Assembly (NCBI RefSeq): GCF_001280435.1
Contig: NZ_LBIP01000013.1
Span: forward strand, 1,550,001 to 1,614,000
Source of the DNA: Mangrovimonas xylaniphaga
Lineage (GTDB): Bacteria; Bacteroidota; Bacteroidia; Flavobacteriales; Flavobacteriaceae
Reading direction: 5' to 3'
DNA: 64,000 nt
The notes under the pieces were generated by a model. The model did not search any database. It was not told where the DNA came from and saw nothing but the letters and a program-made list of their open reading frames with translations. A program made the position numbers and the translations under genes. Within the stretch, counting starts at the first letter, position 1. Every line of letters starts with the position of its first letter. Shown in pieces: positions 44,225 to 52,385 of the stretch.

Positions 44225-45772
44225 TTATTCTACATCCCTTTCACCAATGGGTTGTAGGTGTTTGGTATCGTAACCCGTAAAAAAGTAGGGGTAGTTGTCC
44301 CATGGCGATAGGCCTTCCATTCTAGGGTCGTTGGTGTCTTTCAAATAGGTGAACAGCTCGGTTTGCAGTTCCTTGCATAGGTTGGCATACTCTGGTTGAG
44401 CGGCTAGGTTGTGCAATTGATAAGGGTCGTCTTTCACATTGTACAGCTCGGTGCCTGGGCGTTTCCCGGCAGCTAACTCATAAAATTGTTTCAAGGAATC
44501 TACCTCTTTGTTGGCAAGGATGTAATCGCGGGATGGTCCGGCGTCGATATCGCCAACGTATCCTTGGTGTGGCGATAGAAAGTCTGGGTCGCCTGCAGGA
44601 TATCTTTCTGGTTCAAAGTTTACCAAGTACAGCCAATCCCCTTTGCGGATGGTCCTTACAGGGTAGGGCATTCCGTCTGGGCGGCAGTAGGTGTGGCGTT
44701 CAAAAGCCGTAAACACACGGTCTCTTTTAGCATCTACCTGTCCGCTTTTATTGGCAAGCATCACGTTTTTAAAACTGTTGCCGCTCATGTCTTCTGGGAT
44801 CTCTATCCCGGCTACTTCCAATAGGGTTGGTGCAAAATCCGTAAAGCTGATAAAGTCTTCAATCTTTAAGCCTGACTTAATTTTATTGCCCCAAAAAATA
44901 GCCAAGGGCATATGTGTGCCATACTCATAGTTGGTGGCCTTGGCACGAGGAAAAGGCATGCCGTTATCGGCGGTTGTAATAATGATGGTATTGTCCAGTT
45001 CGCCTGTTGCTTCCAGCATCTTGATCATTTTTCCTAAGTGGGAGTCGAACCATTCAATCTCATAGTAATAATCGGCAATGTCACTACGCACGGCCTCACT
45101 GTCTGGTAAAAATCCCGGTACTTGAATATTGGAAATGTCCTTACCGTTCTCGGCACCAATGCCCTGCTTGTAACCGCGGTGGGGCTCATTCCCGCCATAC
45201 CAGAAAAAGAAAGGTTGTTCACTGTCCTTTTGTGCAAGGAAGGCTTTAAAATTCTCGGCATAGTCAATGTCCGAAATGCCTTCTGGGGCCTTCATTTTAA
45301 TAGCGTTATAACCTTGGGCTATTGGCTGTGTTTGGTAAGGCTCTTCAAGTTTGGAAGGGCCATATCCCTTCCCGGTATAACCGGTAGCATAGCCGTGTTG
45401 CTTCAATACCTGTGGAAAGGTCACGAACTTTTTCTGTAGGGCTCCAAACAGCAAGCCGCCTTCCTCAAGTTCCCAAATGTTCTTCCCTGTTAAAATAGAA
45501 GCTCTCGATGGCGAACAGGAAGCCACATTGCAATAGGCATTTTGAAACATGATCCCGCTTTGGGCAATCCTATCCAAATTGGGCGTTTTAATTTCATTGG
45601 TGCCCTGTAACGAGGTGTGTATATACGATTGGTCGTCCGAAATACAAAACAGGATGTTTGGTCCTTTTTCTTCTTTGGTCTGGCAGCTTGTTGCTAATGC
45701 CAGTACACCGAACAGTGACAAAAGGAATCCTAAATTACGGGAAGCTAAAAGTGTTTTGGGGAAATAGGTCAT
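44225..45772 (-). CDS. Sulfatase lipoprotein, N-sulfoglucosamine sulfohydrolase-like
   Basis: 515 residues. Signal with lipobox LATSC (Cys30). NILFCISDDQSY gives the first metal-binding Asp pair; CSPSRASILTG carries the canonical formylglycine Cys (Cys86) of CxPSR sulfatases; TTADNGMPFPRAKATNYEYG resembles heparan N-sulfatases. It would remove sulfate from a sulfated sugar at the cell envelope. Unlike the other sulfatase in this window it has the standard motif. No polysaccharide lyase or hydrolase gene adjoins, so the glycan is unknown. Confidence 0.92.
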   Translation of the reverse strand: MTYFPKTLLASRNLGFLLSLFGVLALATSCQTKEEKGPNILFCISDDQSYIHTSLQGTNEIKTPNLDRIAQSGIMFQNAYCNVASCSPSRASILTGKNIWELEEGGLLFGALQKKFVTFPQVLKQHGYATGYTGKGYGPSKLEEPYQTQPIAQGYNAIKMKAPEGISDIDYAENFKAFLAQKDSEQPFFFWYGGNEPHRGYKQGIGAENGKDISNIQVPGFLPDSEAVRSDIADYYYEIEWFDSHLGKMIKMLEATGELDNTIIITTADNGMPFPRAKATNYEYGTHMPLAIFWGNKIKSGLKIEDFISFTDFAPTLLEVAGIEIPEDMSGNSFKNVMLANKSGQVDAKRDRVFTAFERHTYCRPDGMPYPVRTIRKGDWLYLVNFEPERYPAGDPDFLSPHQGYVGDIDAGPSRDYILANKEVDSLKQFYELAAGKRPGTELYNVKDDPYQLHNLAAQPEYANLCKELQTELFTYLKDTNDPRMEGLSPWDNYPYFFTGYDTKHLQPIGERDVE

Positions 45773-45902
45773 GCTTGTTAATTGGAAATCTTTAAAAATA
45801 AGGGCCTTTAATTGGGCATTTCAAGCCCATTAACGCCTTGGTTGTTTGATCCCTCAAAGATACCCTTTTTTAGGCAAAATGAAGCCTGCTGATTCTATAG
45901 CT

Positions 45903-46003
45903 CCATTTTTACATCCCCTTAATCTCCCTTCAAAGGGGGAATATAAACTGTCCCCTTGAGGTTACCGAGAGAAAAGCACTGCTTTGTTTGAAGAAGTGTA
46001 ACG
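45903..46003. repeat. Dispersed intergenic repeat family 1, copy 3 (shortened)
   Basis: It contains the CCCTTCAAAGGGGG hairpin and CCCCTTGAGGTTACCGAGAG, but lacks the middle GGGGACTATAGGGGTGTT section, like copy 4. It lies in the gap between the sulfatase start and the 46069-46674 gene. Confidence 0.8.
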
Positions 46004-46068
46004 GAATTGATGGATATATTTCAATTTAACAAAGGTTAGTATTTATATGCAGGGCTTTTAATATATAA

Positions 46069-46674
46069 TCAATTGATTTCAACAAACTGATTTGCTTCGT
46101 GCCATAATATTATATTCTTTTCAAACCAATTTTGCTCAAAATCTTTTTCGGACCAAATGTTTTCTTTAAGAGATTTGTATGTGACTTTTTGTGGCCACGG
46201 ATTGTTTTCAACAATTTCTACAATTTCCAAAAATTTTAAATAGACGCTTTGAGTGATTTTATTCCTATTTTGTAGGATAAATTCTTTGTCTTTTAACCAT
46301 TTTTTTTGCCTGCTTGTGTCTACCGATATGGTGGGGATTGTAATGCTTTTGATTTTATTACCTTTTTGATAATTATAAGTGGTATCAGAAAATATGGTTT
46401 TTAATGTATCGTTAGTTTTGATATCTATGAAATAGGTTGTGACAGTTTGAGGTGATTTCACAATTTCTTCGAAATTGTATTGAGTGTAATAATTTAAATC
46501 AACAAAGTTTTGAATAGCGAGGTAATATTCATAATTATCTTTTATAATACTATTTCTCAATTCATAGTCTTTATTGCTTTTGAAAAACAATTGCTGTAAT
46601 ACAAAGACTGATACTCCTCCAATTATCGAAAAGAGCAAGCTTTTCAATAAATTCATATTTGTTGGTTTTTTCAT
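46069..46674 (-). CDS. Hypothetical membrane-anchored protein beside putAbiC gene
   Basis: 201 residues. One N-terminal membrane helix (about 8-26) is followed by a charged, mainly helical domain. It is AT-rich like the adjacent putAbiC-type gene and is in the same direction, 90 bp downstream of it. I recognise no family. It may be an accessory of the neighbouring defence candidate or an unrelated acquired gene. The start could be the Met at residue 1 or residue 6. Confidence 0.6.
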   Translation of the reverse strand: MKKPTNMNLLKSLLFSIIGGVSVFVLQQLFFKSNKDYELRNSIIKDNYEYYLAIQNFVDLNYYTQYNFEEIVKSPQTVTTYFIDIKTNDTLKTIFSDTTYNYQKGNKIKSITIPTISVDTSRQKKWLKDKEFILQNRNKITQSVYLKFLEIVEIVENNPWPQKVTYKSLKENIWSEKDFEQNWFEKNIILWHEANQFVEIN

Positions 46675-46764
46675 AACTGGCGATTTTCTATAGTTATTAA
46701 TATTTCTATAGTTATTAATATTATTGTAGAAATTAAATGAGAAAGATACTCAGTTTAAATATTT

Positions 46765-47937
46765 TTAATTCTTTTGATCCCAATAGGAAATAATAATTGG
46801 ATTATTACTTGTGTTTGTTACTCCAACCATAATATTATCTATGTTATTATCATTAGACACATTAAATGTAAAATCTAACTCTCTGCGGATATTATATTCA
46901 TTAAAGTTGGAATGAATTATAAACTCCTTCAAAATACATTTTAGGAGGTTTTCAAGTTCTTCTATTGTGAATCTTTCGAAGCCATTAGATATGTCAACTG
47001 CGGCTCCAGTTTTATTATTGTCTTTGATAAGGTTAATGTTAAAGTAGTTTCGATTTTCTGATTCTAGGGTTAATCTATATCGTCCGCTTTTATAATCTTT
47101 ACTAATAGCATCTGCTCCTTCATCAGTAAGAAATTCAATAAGAACACTTTTTACTTCTTTAAATATTGTTCCTAAACCATTTTTTTCAAAATCATCTATT
47201 TTAGACCACCAATCTTTAAATTCCAATAAGTAAAAATTAGATAAATGCTTTAAAATGTTGTATTTGTTAATAAAGTATCTAGATTGTAAACCCTGCTCTG
47301 TCATAGCATTATAGCGTATAAAAAATAGTTCGCTATAGGATAATTGTGCTCTTAATATTTTTGAATATGCAGATTTATCTATTTCTTCTAAACCTGAATT
47401 GTCAATTAGTGAGTATAATCTGTACAGAGTTCTAAAATATGTCGATAGATAGTGTTCGTAATTTACATATACTTTTTGGAAATCTATAACTGCATTTTTT
47501 CTGTTTTTTGAAAGGGTATTGGAAGGGTTGAAGCTGTTGCTTAGTTGTAATTTTTGATGTTCAAAAAAAGCTTTTCCATTTAATTCTTCCCCAAAGAAAT
47601 TATAACATTTTAGTTGATTTAAATTTTCTTTATATAAATCTAAAAGCTCAAAAAATGTATTGTCGAACTGTTGTTTAATAAATACCTTTCTGCTTTCCGT
47701 GAATTCTTGTCTTTGTAGAGAAAGAGTTTCGTATAGAAGTAGTATTCCAACCAAAGTGAAAATTGCCCCTACAAACCCTCCAATAAAATCCCCAACTTGT
47801 GCAGATTTTGTTAGGTTTATGGTTGATTTTGCTGAAATGAATCCTTCATAGAAGAAGCCCCTTATTAAGAACCATACAATTATTCCAAATCCAATAAAAG
47901 TTAACAGAGTGGCCAAAATAATTTTTAATTTCTTCAT
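46765..47937 (-). CDS. putAbiC-type phage abortive infection protein
   Basis: 390 residues. Two N-terminal membrane helices (about 5-27 and 48-70) include VGDFIGGFVGAIFTLVGILLLYETLSLQRQEF, followed by QQFDNTFFELLDLYKENL, the pattern of the putative phage abortive infection family (PF16872). The C-terminal domain is helical with no enzyme motif that I can name. Members are proposed, not all shown, to abort phage infection. The gene is clearly more AT-rich than flanking genes, consistent with lateral gain. Confidence 0.75.
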   Translation of the reverse strand: MKKLKIILATLLTFIGFGIIVWFLIRGFFYEGFISAKSTINLTKSAQVGDFIGGFVGAIFTLVGILLLYETLSLQRQEFTESRKVFIKQQFDNTFFELLDLYKENLNQLKCYNFFGEELNGKAFFEHQKLQLSNSFNPSNTLSKNRKNAVIDFQKVYVNYEHYLSTYFRTLYRLYSLIDNSGLEEIDKSAYSKILRAQLSYSELFFIRYNAMTEQGLQSRYFINKYNILKHLSNFYLLEFKDWWSKIDDFEKNGLGTIFKEVKSVLIEFLTDEGADAISKDYKSGRYRLTLESENRNYFNINLIKDNNKTGAAVDISNGFERFTIEELENLLKCILKEFIIHSNFNEYNIRRELDFTFNVSNDNNIDNIMVGVTNTSNNPIIISYWDQKN

Positions 47938-48266
47938 TCAGTAAATTTTGTGTTTAAAAAGCAAAACTCCTTTGTGGGTTTCTCAATTTGAAGCTAGTTG
48001 GTTAATAGGTCAAATATATCTGTTCACCTTTTAGGAACCATGATAAAATTTGATGTTTTCGTTAAAGTTGTATAAAATTTCTTTCAATGGTTTTTTAGCG
48101 CAATTTCTATCGTTAAACGTGCATTATTGCTCTTAATCATTAGTAAGAGCAGGCCATGGCCTTAGGCTGCTTCGTCCAAAGTCCCTTCCCAAGCACATAG
48201 CCTTGGGCCGCACACGAACAAACCTAGAGCAATCCTCGAACAAAACCCCCTGTTTTTTGGGGTGGT

Positions 48267-48456
48267 GGGTCAGTACGTGTCCTGGTGTGTCTGTACAGGT
48301 CTGTATGTGTCTCTATGTGTCAGTATGTGTCAGGACGTGTCACAACAGGTCAGGATGGGTCAGGTTGTGTCTGGAGGTGTCTATGGTGGTCTGCGTAGGT
48401 CTTAACAGGTCTTGTTGGGGCTTGATGTGTCGTAACGTGTCTCGGCGTGTCAGCCT
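48267..48456. repeat. Strict 10-bp-period array of 19 degenerate GTGTC units
   Basis: Nineteen consecutive 10-bp units align without a single insertion or deletion. The first five bases follow N(G/T)GTC in 18 of 19 units (mostly GTGTC or AGGTC; unit 16 reads GGGGC), while the last five bases vary freely. Ten is not a multiple of three, so this is not a coding repeat. It ends 63 bp before the DUF6266 start at 48520. The rest of the 582-bp gap (47938-48519) holds AT-rich sequence next to the putAbiC gene and a more GC-rich segment from about 48150, with nothing else I recognise. Confidence 0.9.
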
Positions 48457-48519
48457 ATTGTTTGCCAGTGTTTTGGGTGCTACTTTGGTGCTATTACTAA
48501 TCCTTAAATCCATAAAATT

Positions 48520-49161
48520 ATGGCAACATTTGAAAAGGGAATCCTAGGCGGATTTTCAGGAAAAGTGGGCAACGTAGTGGGACTACGTTGGAGAGGCAAA
48601 GACGTGATGCGCAGCCTTCCCGCAAAGAGCAACTACCCTGCAACGCCCTTGCAGGAAGCACAGCGCCAAAAGTTTGGCTTGGTCATTAGGTTTTTAACGC
48701 CCATTAAGAGCATTGTGGGCCAATATTTTGGCAAGCCTCAGGGCGACAAGAGCCCGTTTAACCTGGCTACGGGCTACCACATTAGGGAGGCCATCGAGAA
48801 TATGGGCGGCACCTACGAAATGGATTTTCCTAAGGTGCTCATTAGCAAAGGCGACCTAAGGGGGATGGACAACCCGCAGTTTCAGGCCTTGGCCAACCAA
48901 CAACTGTCCGTTACCTGGGACGACAACAGCGGGCAGGGCAATGCCAGTGGCAGCGATCTGGCATTGATTGTGGTGTATGCCTACAACGAGGGGTTCTTCC
49001 AGATATTTGAGGGGGTAGCCCTGAGGGAAGACGGTACGGCTACCCTTAACCTGCCAGCCTTTTTTGCGGGCTTCGATGTGGTGGCCTGGGCGGGCTTTGT
49101 AACCCAAGACCTAAAGGAGGCCGCCACCAGCACCTACTTGGGGGCCGTGGTGGTGAGCTAG
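48520..49161 (+). CDS. DUF6266 family protein (copy 2)
   Basis: 213 residues, with the N-terminus MATFEKGILGGFSGKVGNVVGLRWRGKDVMR like copy 1 at 19620-20258. It is markedly GC-richer than the genes around it and the only rightward gene for many kilobases. It is preceded by the 10-bp array and followed by a hairpin. The function of DUF6266 is unknown. The separate composition and setting suggest an independent cassette. Confidence 0.85.
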   Translation: MATFEKGILGGFSGKVGNVVGLRWRGKDVMRSLPAKSNYPATPLQEAQRQKFGLVIRFLTPIKSIVGQYFGKPQGDKSPFNLATGYHIREAIENMGGTYEMDFPKVLISKGDLRGMDNPQFQALANQQLSVTWDDNSGQGNASGSDLALIVVYAYNEGFFQIFEGVALREDGTATLNLPAFFAGFDVVAWAGFVTQDLKEAATSTYLGAVVVS

Positions 49162-49186
49162 CAGGGGCTGTATACAAGCAAACACA

Positions 49187-49233
49187 AAACCGGCAGCGCT
49201 GGGTACCTTTTGTAAGGCCTGGGCTGCCGGTTT
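49187..49233 (+). terminator. Inverted repeat after DUF6266 gene
   Basis: AAACCGGCAGC (49187-49197) pairs perfectly with GCTGCCGGTTT (49223-49233), with a 25-nt loop, starting 26 bp after the stop codon. The right arm ends in TTTG TTG, a weak T-run, so it may act as a terminator for the DUF6266 gene and, being symmetric, for the facing HTH gene. Confidence 0.55.
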
Positions 49234-49281
49234 GTTGTGGCTATTAGTGTGCTGCTGTTAGGGTGGGAATGCGCGCCTCGC

Positions 49282-49548
49282 CTAGGGTTGCGGCCCCTTG
49301 CCCATGCTAATGATGGCGCCCATAAGCATGCATTTGTTCAGTAGGCTCTTGGGGTACACTACCACCCGCCCTAGCTTAAAGGCAGGAAGGATGCCGTTGC
49401 TGCGCAGTCGGTACAAAGTGCTGCGGCTCACGTTTAGGAAGGCCATGGCTTCTTCGGTAACAAGCCAGTCTTCGTCTTTTACCATAAGGTGGTTAATGGC
49501 AAAGGGGTGTTGTTGGGGTAACGGCACAAGGCCCTGTGGTACTTTCAT
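49282..49548 (-). CDS. Excisionase/MerR-like helix-turn-helix protein
   Basis: 88 residues. An HTH_17-type winged helix is visible: WLVTEEAMAFLNVSRSTLY followed by RLRSNGILPAFKLGRVVVYPKS. These small DNA-binding proteins often accompany mobile elements as excisionase or regulator. No integrase is nearby. It faces the DUF6266 gene tail-to-tail and shares its higher GC content, so the two may have travelled together. Confidence 0.75.
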   Translation of the reverse strand: MKVPQGLVPLPQQHPFAINHLMVKDEDWLVTEEAMAFLNVSRSTLYRLRSNGILPAFKLGRVVVYPKSLLNKCMLMGAIISMGKGPQP

Positions 49549-49759
49549 AGCTGTTGGTTTTTAAGTGTTTAACATGTTCTTTAAGATACTGAAAATGTGA
49601 AGGTGTTTGGAGCTGTGGTTGGTATTGTTTTTAACAGAAAGGTGTTTATAACGTGGGAGTTGTGGGGTTTTTTCTTTGGGATTTTGAAGGGGGGAATGGG
49701 TTGTTTTTTGGGGTAGGGGTTTATGGTGATGGTATTTGTGTGTTTGCGTTTTCCTTCTG

Positions 49760-49791
49760 TTCATTTTCTTTGCTCGTCCAAAGAAAATGAA
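49760..49791. repeat. Perfect 13-bp hairpin
   Basis: TTCATTTTCTTTG and CAAAGAAAATGAA pair around the loop CTCGTC. It sits in the gap 49549-49850, which is otherwise G-rich, low-complexity sequence without a supported gene. The same hairpin theme is known to recur in intergenic regions of Flavobacteriaceae, so it is probably a small repetitive element or a bidirectional terminator. Confidence 0.7.
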
Positions 49792-49838
49792 TAGATTGAG
49801 AAAGCAAAGGGAAACTTAAGTGTTAAGCAATACCAACA

Positions 49839-49878
49839 TTAATCGATTTACTAATTGGTGTATGACTCTTGTCCGCAA
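49839..49878. repeat. 40-bp displaced copy of the 3' end of the YdeP-like gene
   Basis: It matches 53883-53922 at 38 of 40 positions. There the sequence encodes the C-terminal DKSHTPISKS region of the molybdopterin oxidoreductase. Here it overlaps the 3' end of the secreted-protein gene in a different frame and supplies its last six codons and stop. Confidence 0.8.
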
Positions 49879-50426
49879 TGTTCATTGTAATACGAAATAA
49901 TGTCATAGATATGTTTCCTTTTGAGTTCTTTGGTTTCAATTTTTTGGATTAAGGAAGGGCAAGAGTTGAAAAGTTCTAAATGCTTCTTTTTGATCCTAAT
50001 ACCAATGGGAATAATTTCTTCGTCCATTTTTATAAAATGGTAAAAAAAGTCTACTTCTATAGAGCCAATAGGTTGGCCTCCGAAAGCGGTGTTTGGAGTT
50101 CCGAGAAAGTTATACGCGGGAACATCATCGTTATACAAAGTTATCTTACCTTTAATTTTTTCATTTAAAAGTCTTGGTGGTTCATCACTATATACTTTTA
50201 CATATTTTAGTCGTTTTCCTTTATAATCAAGGCCTTTAATGTTGCTGTGGTCATAATAGATAACTGTAGAATCTTTAGCTTTCTTAAATTTTATGCCTCC
50301 TTCATCGGTCATTGTTATTAATCCTTTGGAAAAAGTTCCATCGTTAAAGAATACGTTACCAGGAGCATATTGTGCGTATGTAATTGTAAAGGATAAAATT
50401 GCGAATAAGAAGAGAAGTTTTTTCAT
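49851..50426 (-). CDS. Secreted hypothetical protein with chimeric C-terminus
   Basis: 191 residues from the ATG at 50426 (the frame reaches a TTG seven codons upstream). The signal peptide ends near TITYA. It is a paralog of 39184-39741, sharing GNVFFNDGTFSKGLITMTDEGGIKF, IGIRIKKKHLELF and YYNEHC. The paralog stops at HCW, but here the chain goes on as GQESYTN because the DNA from this point is a 40-bp copy of the YdeP-like gene's 3' end read out of frame. Otherwise intact and probably exported. Confidence 0.72.
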   Translation of the reverse strand: MKKLLFLFAILSFTITYAQYAPGNVFFNDGTFSKGLITMTDEGGIKFKKAKDSTVIYYDHSNIKGLDYKGKRLKYVKVYSDEPPRLLNEKIKGKITLYNDDVPAYNFLGTPNTAFGGQPIGSIEVDFFYHFIKMDEEIIPIGIRIKKKHLELFNSCPSLIQKIETKELKRKHIYDIISYYNEHCGQESYTN

Positions 50427-50555
50427 GGGATTAGAGGAAGGTGTCAATACAATAGTTGGTTGGTTGAGTTTTGTGCTGCTACAAATCTAAAATATTTTCT
50501 TACAATTGAAAGTTGTACAAGAAATCGAAAAGGGTTTTTTTTAAAGGTTAGTGGT

Positions 50556-50803
50556 ATTTTTTGTCCTCATGTGAGACTTCGGGACCCAACCACTGAAACG
50601 GGCGTAAAATAAAAGCTGTTTGAGGTTTTACGAGAGTAAAACCGAGTTCTTTTTATTTAGGGCATGAAGTGTTGTTGGGTGAATAATCACATGCAGACTT
50701 GATTTTTTGGCTCTTTTGTATCAAGACAAATGCAGAGCATTCATGTATACCTACAAATAAAATGGATGAATAAAAGAGTATGTACTATGAAAGCAAAATG
50801 AAC
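50556..50803. repeat. Dispersed intergenic repeat family 2, copy A
   Basis: Long element with GTCCTCATGTGAGACTTCGG at one end, a hairpin GGTTTTAC-GAGA-GTAAAACC (50624-50643), then ACTTGATTTTTTGGCTCTTT and TGTATCAAG, then an AT-rich end with GCAGAGCATTCATG. Related copies are at 52208-52379 and 53671-53853. It fills most of the 478-bp gap 50427-50904, in which I see no gene. Confidence 0.82.
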
Positions 50804-50904
50804 ATAAAAAGAAGAAGAACACAGGAACCAATATTGTCAATATAGTCTAGGTTCCCATGTTCAGGTTGGATATGTAGTGAGTAAAGATTATTGTTAGAGT
50901 GGAG

Positions 50905-51954
50905 CTATTCTTTAATAAAGGGAATTGTTGTGCCGTTTTGAAATGTCAAGAAATAAACCCCATTGGATAAATGGTTAATGTCAATGCTTGTGTTGTTGGA
51001 GATTTCTCCAGAGTTCATATGGCTGCCAATTGAATTGTAAATGTTGTATTGTTTAGCTGAGGTAAGACCAGTAATGTGAATGCTGCTTTGGGCAGGGTTG
51101 GGGTAAGCGGTTATTGGGGTAAGATTGTTGTCTTCGGTTGATAAAGTGTTAAAGGCTAGTTTTGAAATTCTATTGTCAAAAGCTTCTGTGAAGTAAAGCG
51201 TATTGCCATGAACGAGAAGATCTGTAGGGCCCGCTACATTAAGTAGTATGTCTTCTGGCAATGTGTATGGTGCATTTACAGAAAGGTCTATTTTAAGAAG
51301 TTTAGATCCAAAAAGGTCGGCGACATATAAATAATTGGCATGAAGCAGTAATCCTGTTGGGGTGCTTCCTGGTTTTCTCATAACGGCTGCTGCTGTTGGA
51401 GATTTTGCTCTTAAGTCTATTTTAGAAATTTCACCGGTATATTTTTGGGCAACGTACATGTCGTTTCCTTGAATTATTAAATCTACAGGAGAATTTAATC
51501 CGGTCACAATATCGGTAACGTTGGGAGGGGAATTGTTGAGACTTATTTTGGAAATTTTAGTACCGTTGGTGAAATATAAGTCGTTGCCCTCAAGGACCAA
51601 TCCATCAGGATCAGTTAAGCCTATGACAATTTCTATAGGGTTTGCGTCCGGGTTATTTAAGTCTATTTTGGAGATCTTTGTGCTTTCACTGTAATACAGA
51701 TCGTTCCCATTGATCAACAGGTCTAGTGGGCCGTTTAGGTTGTTCAATACCGCTTCGGCTTCGCTTAAGGGAAGTCTGTAGTTGAGGTTGATTTTGGAAA
51801 TTTTATTCCCTTCTATTTCGGTAAAATAAAGATCATTGCCATTAATGGCTAATCTGTAGGGATAGTTTAAATTGGTTACCACAGGTTGAATTTGGCCAAT
51901 AAGTTGAAATGTTGTAAAAAATAGGGCCAAGGCTAGAGTAAAGAGTGATTTCAT
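50905..51954 (-). CDS. Beta-propeller protein with type IX secretion sorting domain
   Basis: 349 residues. A signal peptide ends near FQLIGQ. About five to six repeats of GNDLYFTE...ISKIDLN spaced by roughly 45 residues form a propeller like YWTD/NHL proteins. The last 75 residues (AYPNPAQSSIHITG, YNIYNSIGS, NGVYFLTFQNG) are a type A T9SS C-terminal domain, so it is exported across the outer membrane. A binding role is likely; no catalytic residues stand out. Confidence 0.88.
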   Translation of the reverse strand: MKSLFTLALALFFTTFQLIGQIQPVVTNLNYPYRLAINGNDLYFTEIEGNKISKINLNYRLPLSEAEAVLNNLNGPLDLLINGNDLYYSESTKISKIDLNNPDANPIEIVIGLTDPDGLVLEGNDLYFTNGTKISKISLNNSPPNVTDIVTGLNSPVDLIIQGNDMYVAQKYTGEISKIDLRAKSPTAAAVMRKPGSTPTGLLLHANYLYVADLFGSKLLKIDLSVNAPYTLPEDILLNVAGPTDLLVHGNTLYFTEAFDNRISKLAFNTLSTEDNNLTPITAYPNPAQSSIHITGLTSAKQYNIYNSIGSHMNSGEISNNTSIDINHLSNGVYFLTFQNGTTIPFIKE

Positions 51955-52207
51955 TGATGAAAGATTTTGTGTTAATTGATGAAAATGATATCCTTATGGA
52001 AAGGATGAGATTAGCCTTAGGAGGCGTGAATTTAATCTAAATTGCTTGTTTTCAGTATATTAAATCGTTCAAAGTTAGCAGTTTAAAAAGAATGGAAGAG
52101 GGTGTTCAGATTTAAAATCTTACATATGGAAGAAAAGACGTTGTAAAATATAAAGCCTAATTCAATACATTGCTGAATTGGGTTTTTAAATAAAGGGGGC
52201 TGATTTT

Positions 52208-52379
52208 GTCTTCATGAGAGTCTGTGGGATCTAATCACATGCAGACTTGATTTTTTGGCTCTTTTGTATCAAGGCACATGCAGAGCATTCATGAATAACT
52301 ACAAATAAAATGGATGAATAAAAGAGTATACATGAAAACCTTTAAATAAAAATGAATGAACTGTGAAAGCAAAATAAAA
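52208..52379. repeat. Dispersed intergenic repeat family 2, copy B (5'-shortened)
   Basis: It shares with copy A the CACATGCAGACTTGATTTTT core, the TTTTGTATCAAG stretch, GCAGAGCATTCATG and AATAAAATGGATGAATAAAA, but lacks the GGTTTTAC hairpin part. The rest of the gap 51955-52385 is AT-rich without a recognisable gene. Confidence 0.8.
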
Positions 52380-52385
52380 CTAACC

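Noticed and set aside
48267-48456. CRISPR array
   Set aside because: The repeat part is about five bases and the spacer part five bases; no cas genes or leader are present.
48203-48547. Open frame of 114 codons over the 10-bp array
   Set aside because: The frame is open only because the GTGTC-type units rarely form stops; the 10-bp period does not keep one reading frame and the Cys/Val-rich product looks artificial. It also runs into the DUF6266 start.
49561-49764. Minus-strand frame of 67 codons, His/Lys/Pro-rich
   Set aside because: It arises from G- and T-rich low-complexity DNA; composition is not protein-like and no domain is seen.
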